Program-made: the position numbers and the translations under genes
Notes under the pieces: generated by a model
What the model was told of the DNA's origin: nothing
Databases searched by the model: none
The model's input: the letters and a program-made list of their open reading frames with translations, nothing else
DNA from: Roseiarcus sp963824475
Lineage (GTDB): Bacteria; Pseudomonadota; Alphaproteobacteria; Rhizobiales; Beijerinckiaceae
Reading direction: 5' to 3'
DNA length: 64,000 nt
Assembly (NCBI GenBank): GCA_963824475.1
Contig: CAWGPR010000007.1
Location: 124,001 to 188,000, forward strand
Part shown: positions 8,713-17,387 of the stretch, piece by piece
Position numbering within the stretch: position 1 is the stretch's first letter
Layout: the number at the start of each line of letters is the position of its first letter

Positions 8713-8774
8713 TGGTGGAGCTGAGGGGATTCGAACCGATGGCCATCGCGGGCGCTGGGAGATCTCAAGCTATT
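8713..8774 (-). repeat. Direct repeat copy 2, tRNA/tmRNA 3'-end-like
   Basis: Second copy of the 62-bp repeat seen at 6604-6665, in the same orientation and 2109 bases away. The two copies bracket a toxin-antitoxin pair and the terminase remnant, like the two ends (attL/attR) of a decayed integrated element. Confidence 0.65.
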
Positions 8775-9044
8775 GAAGCCGATTCACACCCCAGCTCGCG
8801 CCGCTCGCTGTCCGTCAGATCGATCGCAACCGCCGTCTTGCCCGACAGTCTCGGACCCATCCCGCCAGACAAACGTCATGTCCCCCGGGGGCGTCCGGTC
8901 GCGGGCGTCGTCAGGCTTTCCCGTCTTTTCAGCGGCCGTTCCAGTCCTGATCTTGCCCCGCTCGGGATAGCCGCCTGTCAGGATGAATTGCTGACGGATA
9001 GTGGCGGCCTCGGAGCAGCAGCCGCCAATTGAGACTGGAAGCGA

Positions 9045-9296
9045 TCATCGATCTGCGCGGATCATCTTCACATATCGGCGGAATAGAGCGACCGGATCCA
9101 ATTCGAGCGCCCTCGCTACCTCGACGAATTCGACGACGTCGATACGGCGCTCCCCATTCTCGTACTTGGCGACGAAAGATTGAGGGCGGTGTAATTTGCC
9201 AGCCAAAGCCTGCTGAGTGACACCGGCGCTCTTGCGCGCGGCCCTGAGCACGTCGAGAAACAGAGTCTGCTCAGGCGACCGGAGCGTTTTGCGCAT
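9045..9296 (-). CDS. XRE-family transcriptional regulator
   Basis: An 83-residue Cro/C1-type helix-turn-helix protein. Residues about 10-65 hold the fold: LRAARKSAGVTQQALAGKLH, then RPQSFVAKYENGERRIDVVE. The SFVAKYENGERR motif is typical of helix 3 and helix 4 of this family. The length is that of a single HTH domain with no effector domain, as in phage or toxin-antitoxin repressors. No partner gene is adjacent; an IS630 copy lies 35 bases beyond its start. It probably regulates an element now degraded. Confidence 0.85.
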   Translation of the reverse strand: MRKTLRSPEQTLFLDVLRAARKSAGVTQQALAGKLHRPQSFVAKYENGERRIDVVEFVEVARALELDPVALFRRYVKMIRADR

Positions 9297-9330
9297 GCGT
9301 CAGGGGGAAGAAGCGACGCGAGCGGAGCTA

Positions 9331-10407
9331 GAGCGGTTTCCGGCCGGGTTGAATCGTGCGGTGTTCCCAACGCGCTGGAAATGTGATTCTTGGGGTGCGC
9401 CGAATCGGAGGCGGCGCGGGATGGGGCCCTTGTCGGTGGATTTGCGCAAGCGGGTGGTTTCGGCGGTTCGCGAGGAAGGCATGAGCTGCCGTGCGGCGGC
9501 GCAGCGGTTCGGGGTGAGCTTTTCCAGCGCGATTCGTTGGGTGGCGGCGTTGCGCGAGCGCGGCAGCTACGCGCCGTTGCCGATGGGCGGCGACACGCGT
9601 TCGCAGCGCGTCGAGGCCCACACGGATTTCCTGCTTCGCCTTCATCGGCGCGAGCCTGACCTTACGCTCAACGAAATCTGCGACCGTCTGGAGCGTGCGC
9701 GAGGCGAGAAGGTGTCGCCGTCTATGATCTGGCGCTTTTTCGACCGCCACGACATCACGTTTAAAAAAAGTCCGCGCACGCGAGTGAGCAGGGCCGCCCG
9801 GACGTCCTTGAGCGGCGACGGCGATGGTTCGACTGTCAACTCGATCTCGATCCGCTGAAACTGGTGTTCGTCGATGAGACGGCGGCGACGACCAGCATGG
9901 CGCGCCGCTTCGGCCGGCGCCGGCGCGGCCAACGTCTGCGCTGCGGTGTTCCGCATGGGCATTACAAAGCGATCACCTTCGTATTCGGCCTGCGCCTGAG
10001 AGGCGTCATCGCGCCCAAGGCCTACGACCACGCCATGAACGCCGAGACGTTCGAAGCCTGGCTCGAGCACCATCTCCTGCCGACTTTGGAGGAAGGCGAC
10101 ATCGTCGTGCTCGACAATCTCAAGGCTCACAAAAGCCCGAGAGTGGCGGAAATCCTGGCCAGGAAAAACTGCACGGTACGATACCTGCCGCCATACAGCC
10201 CGGACTTCAACCCCATCGAGATGGCGATTTCCAAACTGAAAAGCGCGCTGCGAAAATTGGCCGAGCGCACCGTTGTCGGACTTCTTGCTATCCTGGAGGG
10301 CTGCGCCGCTCTCTTCAAGCCGGCCGAATGCGAAAACTATTTCGAGGCCTGCGGGTATGATCCCGGCGAACTCCAAGCCCTCAACACAACCTGAACGGAT
10401 TCCGCTC
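9331..10407 (+). mobile_element. IS630-family insertion sequence, copy 1
   Basis: The element is bounded by imperfect inverted repeats beginning GAGCGGTTTCCGG on the left and GAGCGGAATCCG (reverse strand) on the right. Each end abuts TA (9329-9330 and 10408-10409), the duplicated target of the IS630/Tc1-mariner group. Its length is 1077 bp and it carries one transposase in two overlapping frames. Confidence 0.85.
9421..10394 (+). CDS. IS630 transposase, expressed by -1 frameshift
   Basis: The first frame encodes an N-terminal HTH region (SVDLRKRVVSAVREEGMSCRAAAQRFGVS) up to a slippery TTTAAAAAAAG at 9760-9770. Backing up one base there joins ITFKK to SAHASEQGRPDVLERRRRWF and then to LVFVDET, giving an uninterrupted DDE protein. 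The catalytic acids are in VFVDET, IVVLDNLKAHK and YSPDFNPIEMAIS. The A7 slip site is the usual programmed frameshift of many IS630 members, so this copy may be functional rather than broken. Confidence 0.85.
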
Positions 10408-10630
10408 TAATCCGATTTCAGGATTATCCCATAAAGAGATTATTGACCGACCTCCTCCATTCTCGACGCTAGCCGTTCTTTGCATTGGACTCACAGGCCA
10501 GCAGGAGCGATCCCTACGCGGGAAATAAACAAGGCGGCGCTGAATTGAGACTTCGAGCGCGCCGAATGGAGATTGGGCCTATGAACGCAAATGCTGCTGG
10601 GGTTTTCGTCTTGACGGGGAGGACGCGCTT

Positions 10631-11740
10631 GTGCCCATGCAGGCGGCAAGCTTTGCCTCGGAGGACGATTTTCAGAAGCTGCTGGCCAACTTTCCTGCGC
10701 TTTTGGCGGGCGAACAAATCGACAGCGCCAATCCGCGGCGGTTCATGCTTGTGGGTCGTGAGCAGCCGATCGCCAGTGAGTTGGGCGGTTCGGCGCGCTG
10801 GTCTCTCGATCATCTGTTTCTTGACCAGGACGGAGTCCCTACCCTCGTTGAAGTCAAGCGTGGGACGGATACGCGGATCCGGCGTGAGGTTGTCGGCCAG
10901 ATGCTCGATTATGCAGCGAACGCCCTCGCTCATTGGCCACAAGATGAATTGCAGCAGGCGTTCGTCTCCCGCTGCAACCTCCAAGATGTTGATCCCCGTG
11001 AGGCTCTTTGCGAAGCTTTGGGGTCAGATCAAGACTGGGACGCCTTTTGGGGACGAGTAAAAGTTAATCTTCAGATCGGACGTGTTCGCCTCCTTTTTGT
11101 AGCCGATCGCATTCCACCTGAATTGCGCAAAGTGGTTGAGTTCCTCAACGCTCAGATGCGCCCCGCCGAGGTCCTCGCCATCGAACTCCGCCAATATCAG
11201 GGCGGCGGCTTGCGAACTCTCGCGCCGATTGTGATCGGCCAGACCCAGGGATCAATCGATCAGAAGATGGAATCAAACGGGAAGCCGCGCCGTCGCTGGG
11301 ATGAGGAACGAATTCTCGATGCACTGGCCGCCGGTGAAGATCCCGAATCTCTCGCAACCGCCAAAGCGATTATCGCCTGGATCAAAACGAACGCAGATCG
11401 GGTCGAGTACAACGATGCGCCCAGCTACGGCTACGTCGCGCCCGAATTCGACGTCCATTCCGGATCGGTTGCCCCATTTCGGCTTTGGACTGACGGCAAC
11501 GTCGCGATATCGTACAACCAGCTGAAGCGGACGCCGAACTTCGCGGCGCCCGAAGCGCGGCGGACAGTGTTGGAGACACTCAATGTGGCGTACAACCTAG
11601 GCGTCAAACCAGATGGAATTGAGAAGCAGCCCGGCATTGCGTTACGGGCGATGAGAGCTGACCGGGGCGCGCGATTTCTCCAAACGATGGACCAGGTTGT
11701 CGAGCGGCTGAAATTGTCGGCCGAAGAGAAGGCCGCCTGA
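10631..11740 (+). CDS. PD-(D/E)XK nuclease-like protein of unknown system
   Basis: A 369-residue protein starting at GTG with GGGGAGG eight bases upstream. Residues about 60-95 contain SLDHLFLDQDGVPTLVEVKR, then GTDTRIRREVVGQMLDYAANA. This is an Asp-(x)n-Glu-x-Lys core with a downstream Q..DY helix, as in NucS/RecB-type endonucleases. The remaining 270 residues have no motif I recognise; the C-terminal half has a tidy mixed alpha/beta pattern (PEFDVHSGSVAPFRLWTDGN). It stands alone between an IS630 copy and a toxin-antitoxin pair, a setting typical of defence or mobile genes. The nuclease assignment is from motifs only; the biological role is unknown. Confidence 0.7.
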   Translation: MPMQAASFASEDDFQKLLANFPALLAGEQIDSANPRRFMLVGREQPIASELGGSARWSLDHLFLDQDGVPTLVEVKRGTDTRIRREVVGQMLDYAANALAHWPQDELQQAFVSRCNLQDVDPREALCEALGSDQDWDAFWGRVKVNLQIGRVRLLFVADRIPPELRKVVEFLNAQMRPAEVLAIELRQYQGGGLRTLAPIVIGQTQGSIDQKMESNGKPRRRWDEERILDALAAGEDPESLATAKAIIAWIKTNADRVEYNDAPSYGYVAPEFDVHSGSVAPFRLWTDGNVAISYNQLKRTPNFAAPEARRTVLETLNVAYNLGVKPDGIEKQPGIALRAMRADRGARFLQTMDQVVERLKLSAEEKAA

Positions 11741-11786
11741 GGGGTCGCTTGCCCTCATGCAAGATAGTGCGGCCGCGGCAGACCGA

Positions 11787-12209
11787 TCAAGGCGAAGCTA
11801 CAGCGACCTTAGTCCATGGGCCAAACACCGTCTCCCGTTTCGATAGCAGCCCATGGCCATACGCCTGGGCAGTCGCGACGAGCACCGCGTCATGAAAGCG
11901 ATGGCGGACATGTCCTTGGTTACAAAAGGGCAGCTGCTTGCCCGCGCGAACGGCGATTGCGACGTCGACGGGATGAATTCTGTCGCTGAAGGTGGAGCAG
12001 AGGCCGTCGAGCCAGCTCCGTAGAGCGCTGATGCGTTGCTGCTGGCTCGCGGGAACTCGTCCGATGGCCGCCTCAATCTCGACGAGTGAGGCCGCCGAGA
12101 GAAAAACCGGTTCACGGTGCGCGTTAAGCCAATGTCGAAGTCCCGACTTCTGCGACGACGCTGGCCCAAGGGTCGCAAACAGCGCGGTGTCAATAAGCCA
12201 GGTCTTCAA
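11787..12209 (-). CDS. PIN-domain toxin (VapC-type), module 2
   Basis: A 140-residue PIN-domain ribonuclease. Key acids appear in TWLIDTALF, SLVEIEAAIG, HPVDVAIA and FHDAVLVATA. It is a paralog of the toxin at 7478-7894, sharing the RIHPVD, HRFHDA(L/V)LVATAQ and FGPWxKV blocks. Its antitoxin ends 32 bases upstream on the same strand. Two related modules within 5 kb suggest duplication of the element or repeated acquisition from the same pool. Confidence 0.85.
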   Translation of the reverse strand: MKTWLIDTALFATLGPASSQKSGLRHWLNAHREPVFLSAASLVEIEAAIGRVPASQQQRISALRSWLDGLCSTFSDRIHPVDVAIAVRAGKQLPFCNQGHVRHRFHDAVLVATAQAYGHGLLSKRETVFGPWTKVAVASP

Positions 12210-12241
12210 CGCATTGCTCTCGGTCGAATTAGTCGGCAGCT

Positions 12242-12457
12242 CTACAAACCCACGTCCAGATGATAGGGGAGGGACAGCAAGGCCTCGCGGAATTCCGTTG
12301 CGTCAGAACCGCCCTCTTCCTTGTTCGTCTGCTCGATAGGGGCAACCATCGCAATTGGCTTGCCGTAGTCGGTGACGATGGTGGTCTCACCTTTTGCGGC
12401 CATTCTGGCGAGCTCGGAGAGGCGCGCCTTGGCCTCCCGAATGCCGACAGACTTCAT
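12242..12457 (-). CDS. Phd/YefM-family antitoxin, module 2
   Basis: A 71-residue antitoxin starting MKSVGIREAKARLSELARMA, followed by KGETTIVTDYGKPIAMVAP. It shows the same N-terminal DNA-binding fold as the antitoxin at 7914-8153. The shared VGIREAKA.LS block and FREALLSLPYH tail support common descent. It is co-oriented with and upstream of the PIN toxin gene and would both silence the toxin and repress the operon. Confidence 0.85.
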   Translation of the reverse strand: MKSVGIREAKARLSELARMAAKGETTIVTDYGKPIAMVAPIEQTNKEEGGSDATEFREALLSLPYHLDVGL

Positions 12458-13093
12458 TCATTCGGCTCCCGAACCTGAAGCCCGCGAAACGGAAATCAGC
12501 CTAGCGGGGTGTGACCACATTTTGCCTCGACCGCATTGCCCGGCGGCTGTCTGTGACCACATCGGTCAAAGCCTTGGCGGCGACCGACGCGGGTGTGACT
12601 CCATCTTGGCTCTCGATCCTTTCGTGGGGCTAGCTTCGTTCGGTCCATTCTGCGGGCTGCCGCAATCTGGGACCACTGTCCACCCGCAGCCTTGCCGAAC
12701 TCCCTTCGATCGGGGTCTCGGGGTTGCGCAGAAAAGGGCGCCCACGCACGCGGCGTGGCAATAGCGTCAGTGGAGCTGGACGCTCGCAGTCGGCCACAGG
12801 ATGGGCTGCGCCTGCACGTATTGACGTTCAGAAGGGCTGCTGCCGATGGTCGCGCAACGCCAAGAGGCTCACGGTACAACGCGTGCCGTGGTCGTGCGCA
12901 CTGCTGAATGGACCTTGCGGGCGACCTGGGTCCGCGGATTTCGATAAGGGAAACGCCACTGGACGGCCGCTTGGCGACCGGCGGTTCTAATCCCCAACCC
13001 GCCGGTTCCGACTACCGAGGGCCAGGAGGCAGTCGCGGGTCAAGGGCGCGCCCGCGACGAACATCAGAGCGGCCGGCCTAAGCTACGGGCTGG
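12458..13093. other. Intergenic region with repeats
   Basis: About 636 bases without a gene I can support. The first part holds three phased TGTGAC repeats (12510-12604). The remainder shows no consistent coding pattern in any frame. Confidence 0.45.
12510..12604. repeat. Three TGTGACCACAT-type repeats spaced 42 bp
   Basis: TGTGACCACAT occurs at 12510 and 12552 and TGTGACTCCAT at 12594, exactly 42 bases apart. Regularly spaced multiple end repeats are known from IS21-family termini, so this may be a solo IS end. It begins about 50 bases upstream of the antitoxin start, so it could alternatively be an operator array. Confidence 0.5.
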
Positions 13094-13360
13094 TCACGAA
13101 GTTGTGGGTTCCGGGGCCTCGCGTGCTCGACGAGCCGCCAGAGCCCCGAACGTCTCGCCAGTCTCGATGAGGGTCGCAGCTACCCCCGTGGCAGCCTCGA
13201 AGCGTCGGACGATCACATCGACGTATAATGGATCGAGCTCGACGCCGCGGCACACCCGGCCGGCCTTGTGAGCGGCCATGAGAGTGGACCCGGAGCCGAG
13301 GAACGGGTCGAGGACGATGTCGCCGCGGTCGGTCAGGTCCAGCAGCGCATCCTCGAGCAT
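13094..13360 (-). pseudogene. C-terminal fragment of a DNA methyltransferase
   Basis: Eighty-eight codons match the end of an N4-cytosine/N6-adenine methyltransferase. LLDLTDRGDIVLDPFLGSGS is the FxGxG SAM-binding motif I region, followed by a GVELDPLYVDVIVRRFEAATG segment. It parallels the tail of the broken methyltransferase at 15627-17148. The N-terminal part is absent because the coding stretch ends abruptly where an opposite-strand hydrolase fragment begins, marking a recombination junction near 13360-13375. Confidence 0.75.
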
Positions 13361-13372
13361 CGCCGCCGGCTT

Positions 13373-14380
13373 GCTCGACTATTTCACTTTAGCCAATCTC
13401 TATCTGCCCTGTGCGGTCCTCGCCGTGCCCGACATCCCACTCAAGGACCGGATCGGCTTCGCGGCCAACCGCTGCGCCTCGCTGCATGATAAGGGTCTTC
13501 TCGACGCCGACACGCTCGAGGGCCAGGCAAAAGAGTCGCTCGACCGCGTGCACGCCTATGGCTGGGACGCCGATACGGACGCCGGCCACGCCTTCGGCTA
13601 TTTCGTCGCGCCGGACGCCACGGCGACCAAGTACGCCAACGACCATGGGCGCTTCGACGTGCGCGATCAGCTATGCGGATATACCTACGCCGCAGTCGAC
13701 AAGGACGGGCGGCCGATTCCCGTGCCGCCGGCGGAGCCAGCGCAGAATTTCGCCATCGCGCCCGGGGGCGCGCCGGCGGGCAGCATCGACGTGATCAACG
13801 ACGACGACCCGACAGGACCGCGCCGCAGCTGGCTGTCGGTCTCGAAAAGCACGGGCCGGCAAGACTGTGACCTCGACGGCGCGATCTGTCTGCGCAGTCT
13901 CGTCACCGGGCAGTCGCCCGAAGCGAAGCGCGTCCAAGCGGGAATCGCGGAGTTCCTGGCGAGCGGACGCCTCGATGGTACGCCGACGATTATCGTGCAT
14001 GGTCGCAACGACGACCGGGCGCCAGTCAGCTTCTCGTCGCGTCCCTATGTCGGGCTGAACAATCCGCAGGACGGTGCACGGTCCCGACTCCGTTACATCG
14101 AGGTGACCAACGCCGAGCACTTCGGGACGACCTGCCGGGCTTCGACGCGCGCATGGTTCCACTGACGCTCTATCATCTGCGCGCGCTTGACCTGATGTGG
14201 GATCACCTAACCGAGGGCGCGCCGCTCCCCGAGAGCCAGGTGCCGCACACCACCCCGCGCGCTGGGGAGGCCGGGCGCGCGCCGCCATTGCAGTCGAGCA
14301 ACGTCCCGCCGATCCCGCTCATGCCGCGCCCCGAGGACCGCATCAGCGTGGAGAACGGACACGTGTCCATCCCGGAATAG
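13373..14380 (+). pseudogene. 3-hydroxybutyrate oligomer hydrolase, truncated and frameshifted
   Basis: The reading frame enters abruptly at LLDYFTLANLYLPCAVL and continues with KESLDRVHAYGWDADTDAGH, RSWLSVSKSTGRQDCDLDGA and PTIIVHGRNDDRAPVSFSSR. These match the C-terminal part of D-(-)-3-hydroxybutyrate oligomer hydrolase, which degrades PHB oligomers. Around 14123 the frame shifts: DDLPGFDARMVPLTLYHLRA and the family C-terminus continue one frame over to 14380. About half of the usual length (near 690 residues) is missing at the N-terminus. The gene is dead; an intact PHB pathway elsewhere is likely but not shown. Confidence 0.8.
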
Positions 14381-14642
14381 CCCGTCTGTGCCTCGCCAGC
14401 ACGCACTCGCGCTCTAAATCCACAACAAGATGAGGCGCGCGCCTGAACGTCATCTGAGCCGACCCAACATGGGGCCGAAGGGTCGCTCATAGCGCTCTAT
14501 CTGCGTAACGCCCACGAAAGCCTCACGGCCCGAGACCTGGCGACAAGCGGTTTCGACAGGATCGTGTATAGTTCGATCCACGCTGCGACCGAGGATGTGC
14601 GGAGCCGGCCGATCTCGTGGCAATAGTAGACGAGGCTGCGGT

Positions 14643-15116
14643 TCAGTCCTCGTCGGTCTCGTTTTCCTGCCCTTCCAATCTCTTTACAACTTCACCGAGT
14701 TCCTCGTACAGCTTCTGCTGCTCCTCGGTCCAGCCGAACTCTAGCGGCGTTGTCGGCCATTCTTGAAACTCAGGCGCCGCCGCGCGGTCAACGAGCTCCG
14801 CCTCGCGGTCCAGTTTCAACACCAGTTTGATCGCCGCCATGTCGCCCTTCATGGCCCGTTGGACAAGGCTGGCCGCGGCCAACTCGCGCTCGGTCATCTT
14901 GATCGGCTCGCTGTTGTCGCTATTGCGGACGGTCACTTTTCCGTTCAGTCCCTTCTTTACGTCCATCGCCACAGTGGTGCTGCGCTTGCGCCTGCGACCT
15001 TTATGGCCAGAATGGCCCTGCCGAAACCGAGTGTCCTTAGGCGGATTGCCGTACCCAACCCCGTCGTCTCGTTTTTCGCGGCGGGGTTCGCCGGCGTTCA
15101 ACCTACGCTTGCTCAT
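14643..15116 (-). CDS. DUF5681-domain protein, phage-type (A)
   Basis: A 157-residue basic protein. Its N-terminal block GVGYGNPPKDTRFRQGHSGH followed by KGRRRKR is the DUF5681 signature (xYGxPPxxTRFxxGxSGNPxGR). A central helical part (ERELAAASLVQRAMKGDMAAIKLVLKL) and an acidic tail follow. Such proteins occur in prophages and near methyltransferases or terminases; their function is unknown. Its ATG overlaps the stop of the paralog upstream by an ATGA-type junction, so the two are translationally coupled. Confidence 0.8.
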   Translation of the reverse strand: MSKRRLNAGEPRREKRDDGVGYGNPPKDTRFRQGHSGHKGRRRKRSTTVAMDVKKGLNGKVTVRNSDNSEPIKMTERELAAASLVQRAMKGDMAAIKLVLKLDREAELVDRAAAPEFQEWPTTPLEFGWTEEQQKLYEELGEVVKRLEGQENETDED

Positions 15117-15640
15117 CGTCTCGCCTCCTCATCAGCGATTTTATCACTGTCAAGAGCGACCGCGTCGCCCGAACTCGAACTTTCAAGCGCGGTAGGCTGG
15201 GAACTCGAAGATTCCTCCGCGCGCCGCGCCTCGGCCTCCCACTGCCTCTGTTCGCGCATGAGGTCCTTTTGCGCCTTCTTCCAGAACAACCTGTTCGCTG
15301 TTTCTCGATCGATGGGTTCCTCGCTTGCGGGGTCCTCGTCGATCAGCATCGCCAACTTGATCGCCTCGATGTCTCCGGCCGCGATGGCCCTTCGAAAGCG
15401 GACCCCTACGACCTGTCGCTTGGTCATCGTGCGAGCGTTGTCGCCTCGACCAAGTGTGATCGTCTTGTCCAGCTCCAGCCGGACTAGCGTCGCGAAACCC
15501 GCGCGGGCTTTACGCTGCCCGCTCGGATTGCCGGACTGCCCGGGCTTGAACCGGGTCCGCTTTGGCGTCTTGCCGTAGCCGACTTCGTAGTCCCTCGCTT
15601 TGCGTCTCGGCCGGCCGTCAAAGGGATCATGCTTGCTCAT
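15113..15640 (-). CDS. DUF5681-domain protein, phage-type (B)
   Basis: A 175-residue paralog of the downstream gene. The signature is DYEVGYGKTPKRTRFKPGQS followed by GNPSGQRKARAG. The rest has charged helices and a serine-rich C-terminus (ESSSSQPTALESSSSGDA). The start at 15640 (MSKHDPFDGRPRR) is preferred over a longer upstream start that would run deeper into the methyltransferase tail. It overlaps the end of the ParB-methyltransferase pseudogene by 14 bases, so all three formed one operon. Confidence 0.8.
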   Translation of the reverse strand: MSKHDPFDGRPRRKARDYEVGYGKTPKRTRFKPGQSGNPSGQRKARAGFATLVRLELDKTITLGRGDNARTMTKRQVVGVRFRRAIAAGDIEAIKLAMLIDEDPASEEPIDRETANRLFWKKAQKDLMREQRQWEAEARRAEESSSSQPTALESSSSGDAVALDSDKIADEEARR

Positions 15641-17148
15641 CGTCGCCCTCCTCAACACGCATCGAATCCACGTCACCAGCGTCGGACGCCGTCTGAGCGC
15701 GTGCCTCGCCAACACGTCTGGCCCGCACCTGGGCGAAGGTTTCTCCCGTCTCGCTCAGGCGGGCCTCCTGTCCCGTCATCTGCTGCCACCGCTGGATTGC
15801 GAGGTCGCAGTAAAGGGCGTCGATCTCGATGGCCCGACAACTTCGCCCCACCGCTTCGGCCGCCAGCAGGGTCGACCCGGACCCGGCGAAGGGCTCAAGT
15901 ACGATGTCGCCGCGATTTGTGACATCGAGCAGAGCGTCTTCAAGAAGAGCCCTCGGCTTGACGGTCGGGTGGTGCGCCAAGCCGTCGCGCGCGTCCGAGC
16001 CGAGGCTGGAGGCGCCGGGGTACGTCCAGACATTGGAGCGCCATCGTCCGTGCCGGCCGAGCTCGATGTTGTTGACATGGGGCGCGTCGCCCTTCTTGAA
16101 GAACGGGAGAAGCTCGTGCTGGGACCGCCAAAGGCTACCCTGGCCGCCATTCGACTTCGCCCACACGACCAGGTTGATGAGCGGCAGTCCGAGCTGTCGC
16201 CCGCTGGCGAGGCAAGCTCGATCGAGCGCCAATCGATGAAGGTGGCCATGAGGCCGCCGTCGACGAGTTCGAACTCGTCGCCGCCGACATCCAGGCCTGG
16301 TTGAAGGCCATAAACTCTTCGGCGCTCATTTCGCCATTCGCCATGGCGAACTCGCGGTGATGTCCGCTGTTCGTGACGTGGCCAACGTTTGGAACGTTGA
16401 AGGGCTCGTCGGTTAGGACCAGGCGGACGAGCTCGCCCTCGTCGAGGATCTGCGCGTAGGCTGCGGGGTCGCGCGCGTCGCCCTGAAGCAGACGGTGCTC
16501 GCCCAGAAGCCAGAGGTCGTTGGCGCAGGAGACCGCCACCGAACCGAGAGCCGGTATGACATCGCTCTCGGCGTCGCCTGCCTCAACATCATCGTCGAGA
16601 AGGAGCGCGTCGATTTCGGCCATCTCGAACCCGGCGAGCACGACGTCTTCACCAAGCGCCGTCAGGTCTTCGAACTCGGCTTGAAGAGCGTCATAGTCCC
16701 AGTCCCCGGTCTCGGCGATCCGATTCAGGGCCAAACTCAGCAGCCGCAGCTCGCTCTCATCGAGATGATCGATGACAATGCAGGGGACCTCAGCGATCCC
16801 TAGCTCCTTGGCCGCCTCCCACACCCCGTGCCCTTCGACGATCGTGAAATCGCCGTTGACCAGGATCGGGCGGCAGATGCCCAATCGCTTGATGCTGTCG
16901 CGAATCCGCGCGTTCTGGGTCGGATCGCGCCGTCTGACGGGTCGCGAGGCTGGCCTCAAGCGCTCGGTCGGGACAACGACCAGGTTCAGCTGCGGCGCGA
17001 GATCGTTACGCAGCCGTGCGGGCGCGTGCGCAGCGATCTCGGTCAGCGCGCTCTGACGCTCGCGTCTCGCGCGCGATCTGGCCGCGACTGCGGCCTTCAC
17101 GCACTTGGGCGTCGCGATCGCCCGCTTCTTTGACTGCTGATGGCTCAC
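15627..17148 (-). pseudogene. ParB-like/DNA methyltransferase fusion, two frameshifts
   Basis: The N-terminal 250 codons carry a ParB/Srx-type domain (VPTERLRPA...IVEGHGVWEAAKELGIAEVP). This is followed by the start of a DNA methyltransferase with VLTDEPFNVP in place of the DPPY motif, then HHREFAMANGEMSAEEFMAF. Between about 16205 and 16300 the coding signal moves through two other frames. One reads MATFIDWRSIELA; the next reads ASGRQLGLPLINLVVWAKSN and continues into the SAM motif EPFAGSGSTLLAAE and the C-terminus. Once these shifts are corrected the protein resembles phage-borne DNA modification enzymes. As it stands it is inactive, unless the shifts are sequencing errors. Confidence 0.8.
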
Positions 17149-17249
17149 AGAACAACCTCCTCAAATGAGACGGATTCCGTCCCAGAGGCTGTCACAGTCC
17201 AAGCAAGGGCCCTCCGCGTTCACCCAAAGCACCAAGCGGCGCCCTTTCA

Positions 17250-17387
17250 ATGAGAGCGCCTATCGATGTTTTGGGCGAAGCAGAGAACCCTCCTTGGTTT
17301 CAGCTGCTCGCCCAGACTGCTCCAGACCTCAAGGCCGAGCTCGTCCGCAGGCTCGCCTGGCGCAAACTGCACATGCGCGTCAAGTAG
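17250..17387 (+). CDS. Possible 45-residue protein, unknown
   Basis: An open frame reading MRAPIDVLGEAENPPWFQLL, then AQTAPDLKAELVRRLAWRKL and HMRVK, then a stop. Amino-acid composition and helix pattern look coding, but no clear ribosome binding site precedes it. It lies upstream of, and divergent from, the ParB-methyltransferase pseudogene. It could be a real small phage protein or the tail of a lost gene. Confidence 0.3.
   Translation: MRAPIDVLGEAENPPWFQLLAQTAPDLKAELVRRLAWRKLHMRVK

Noticed and set aside
12510..12604. CRISPR-like repeat array
   Set aside because: Repeats are only 11 bases with three copies and no cas genes; the spacing fits IS ends or operators better.
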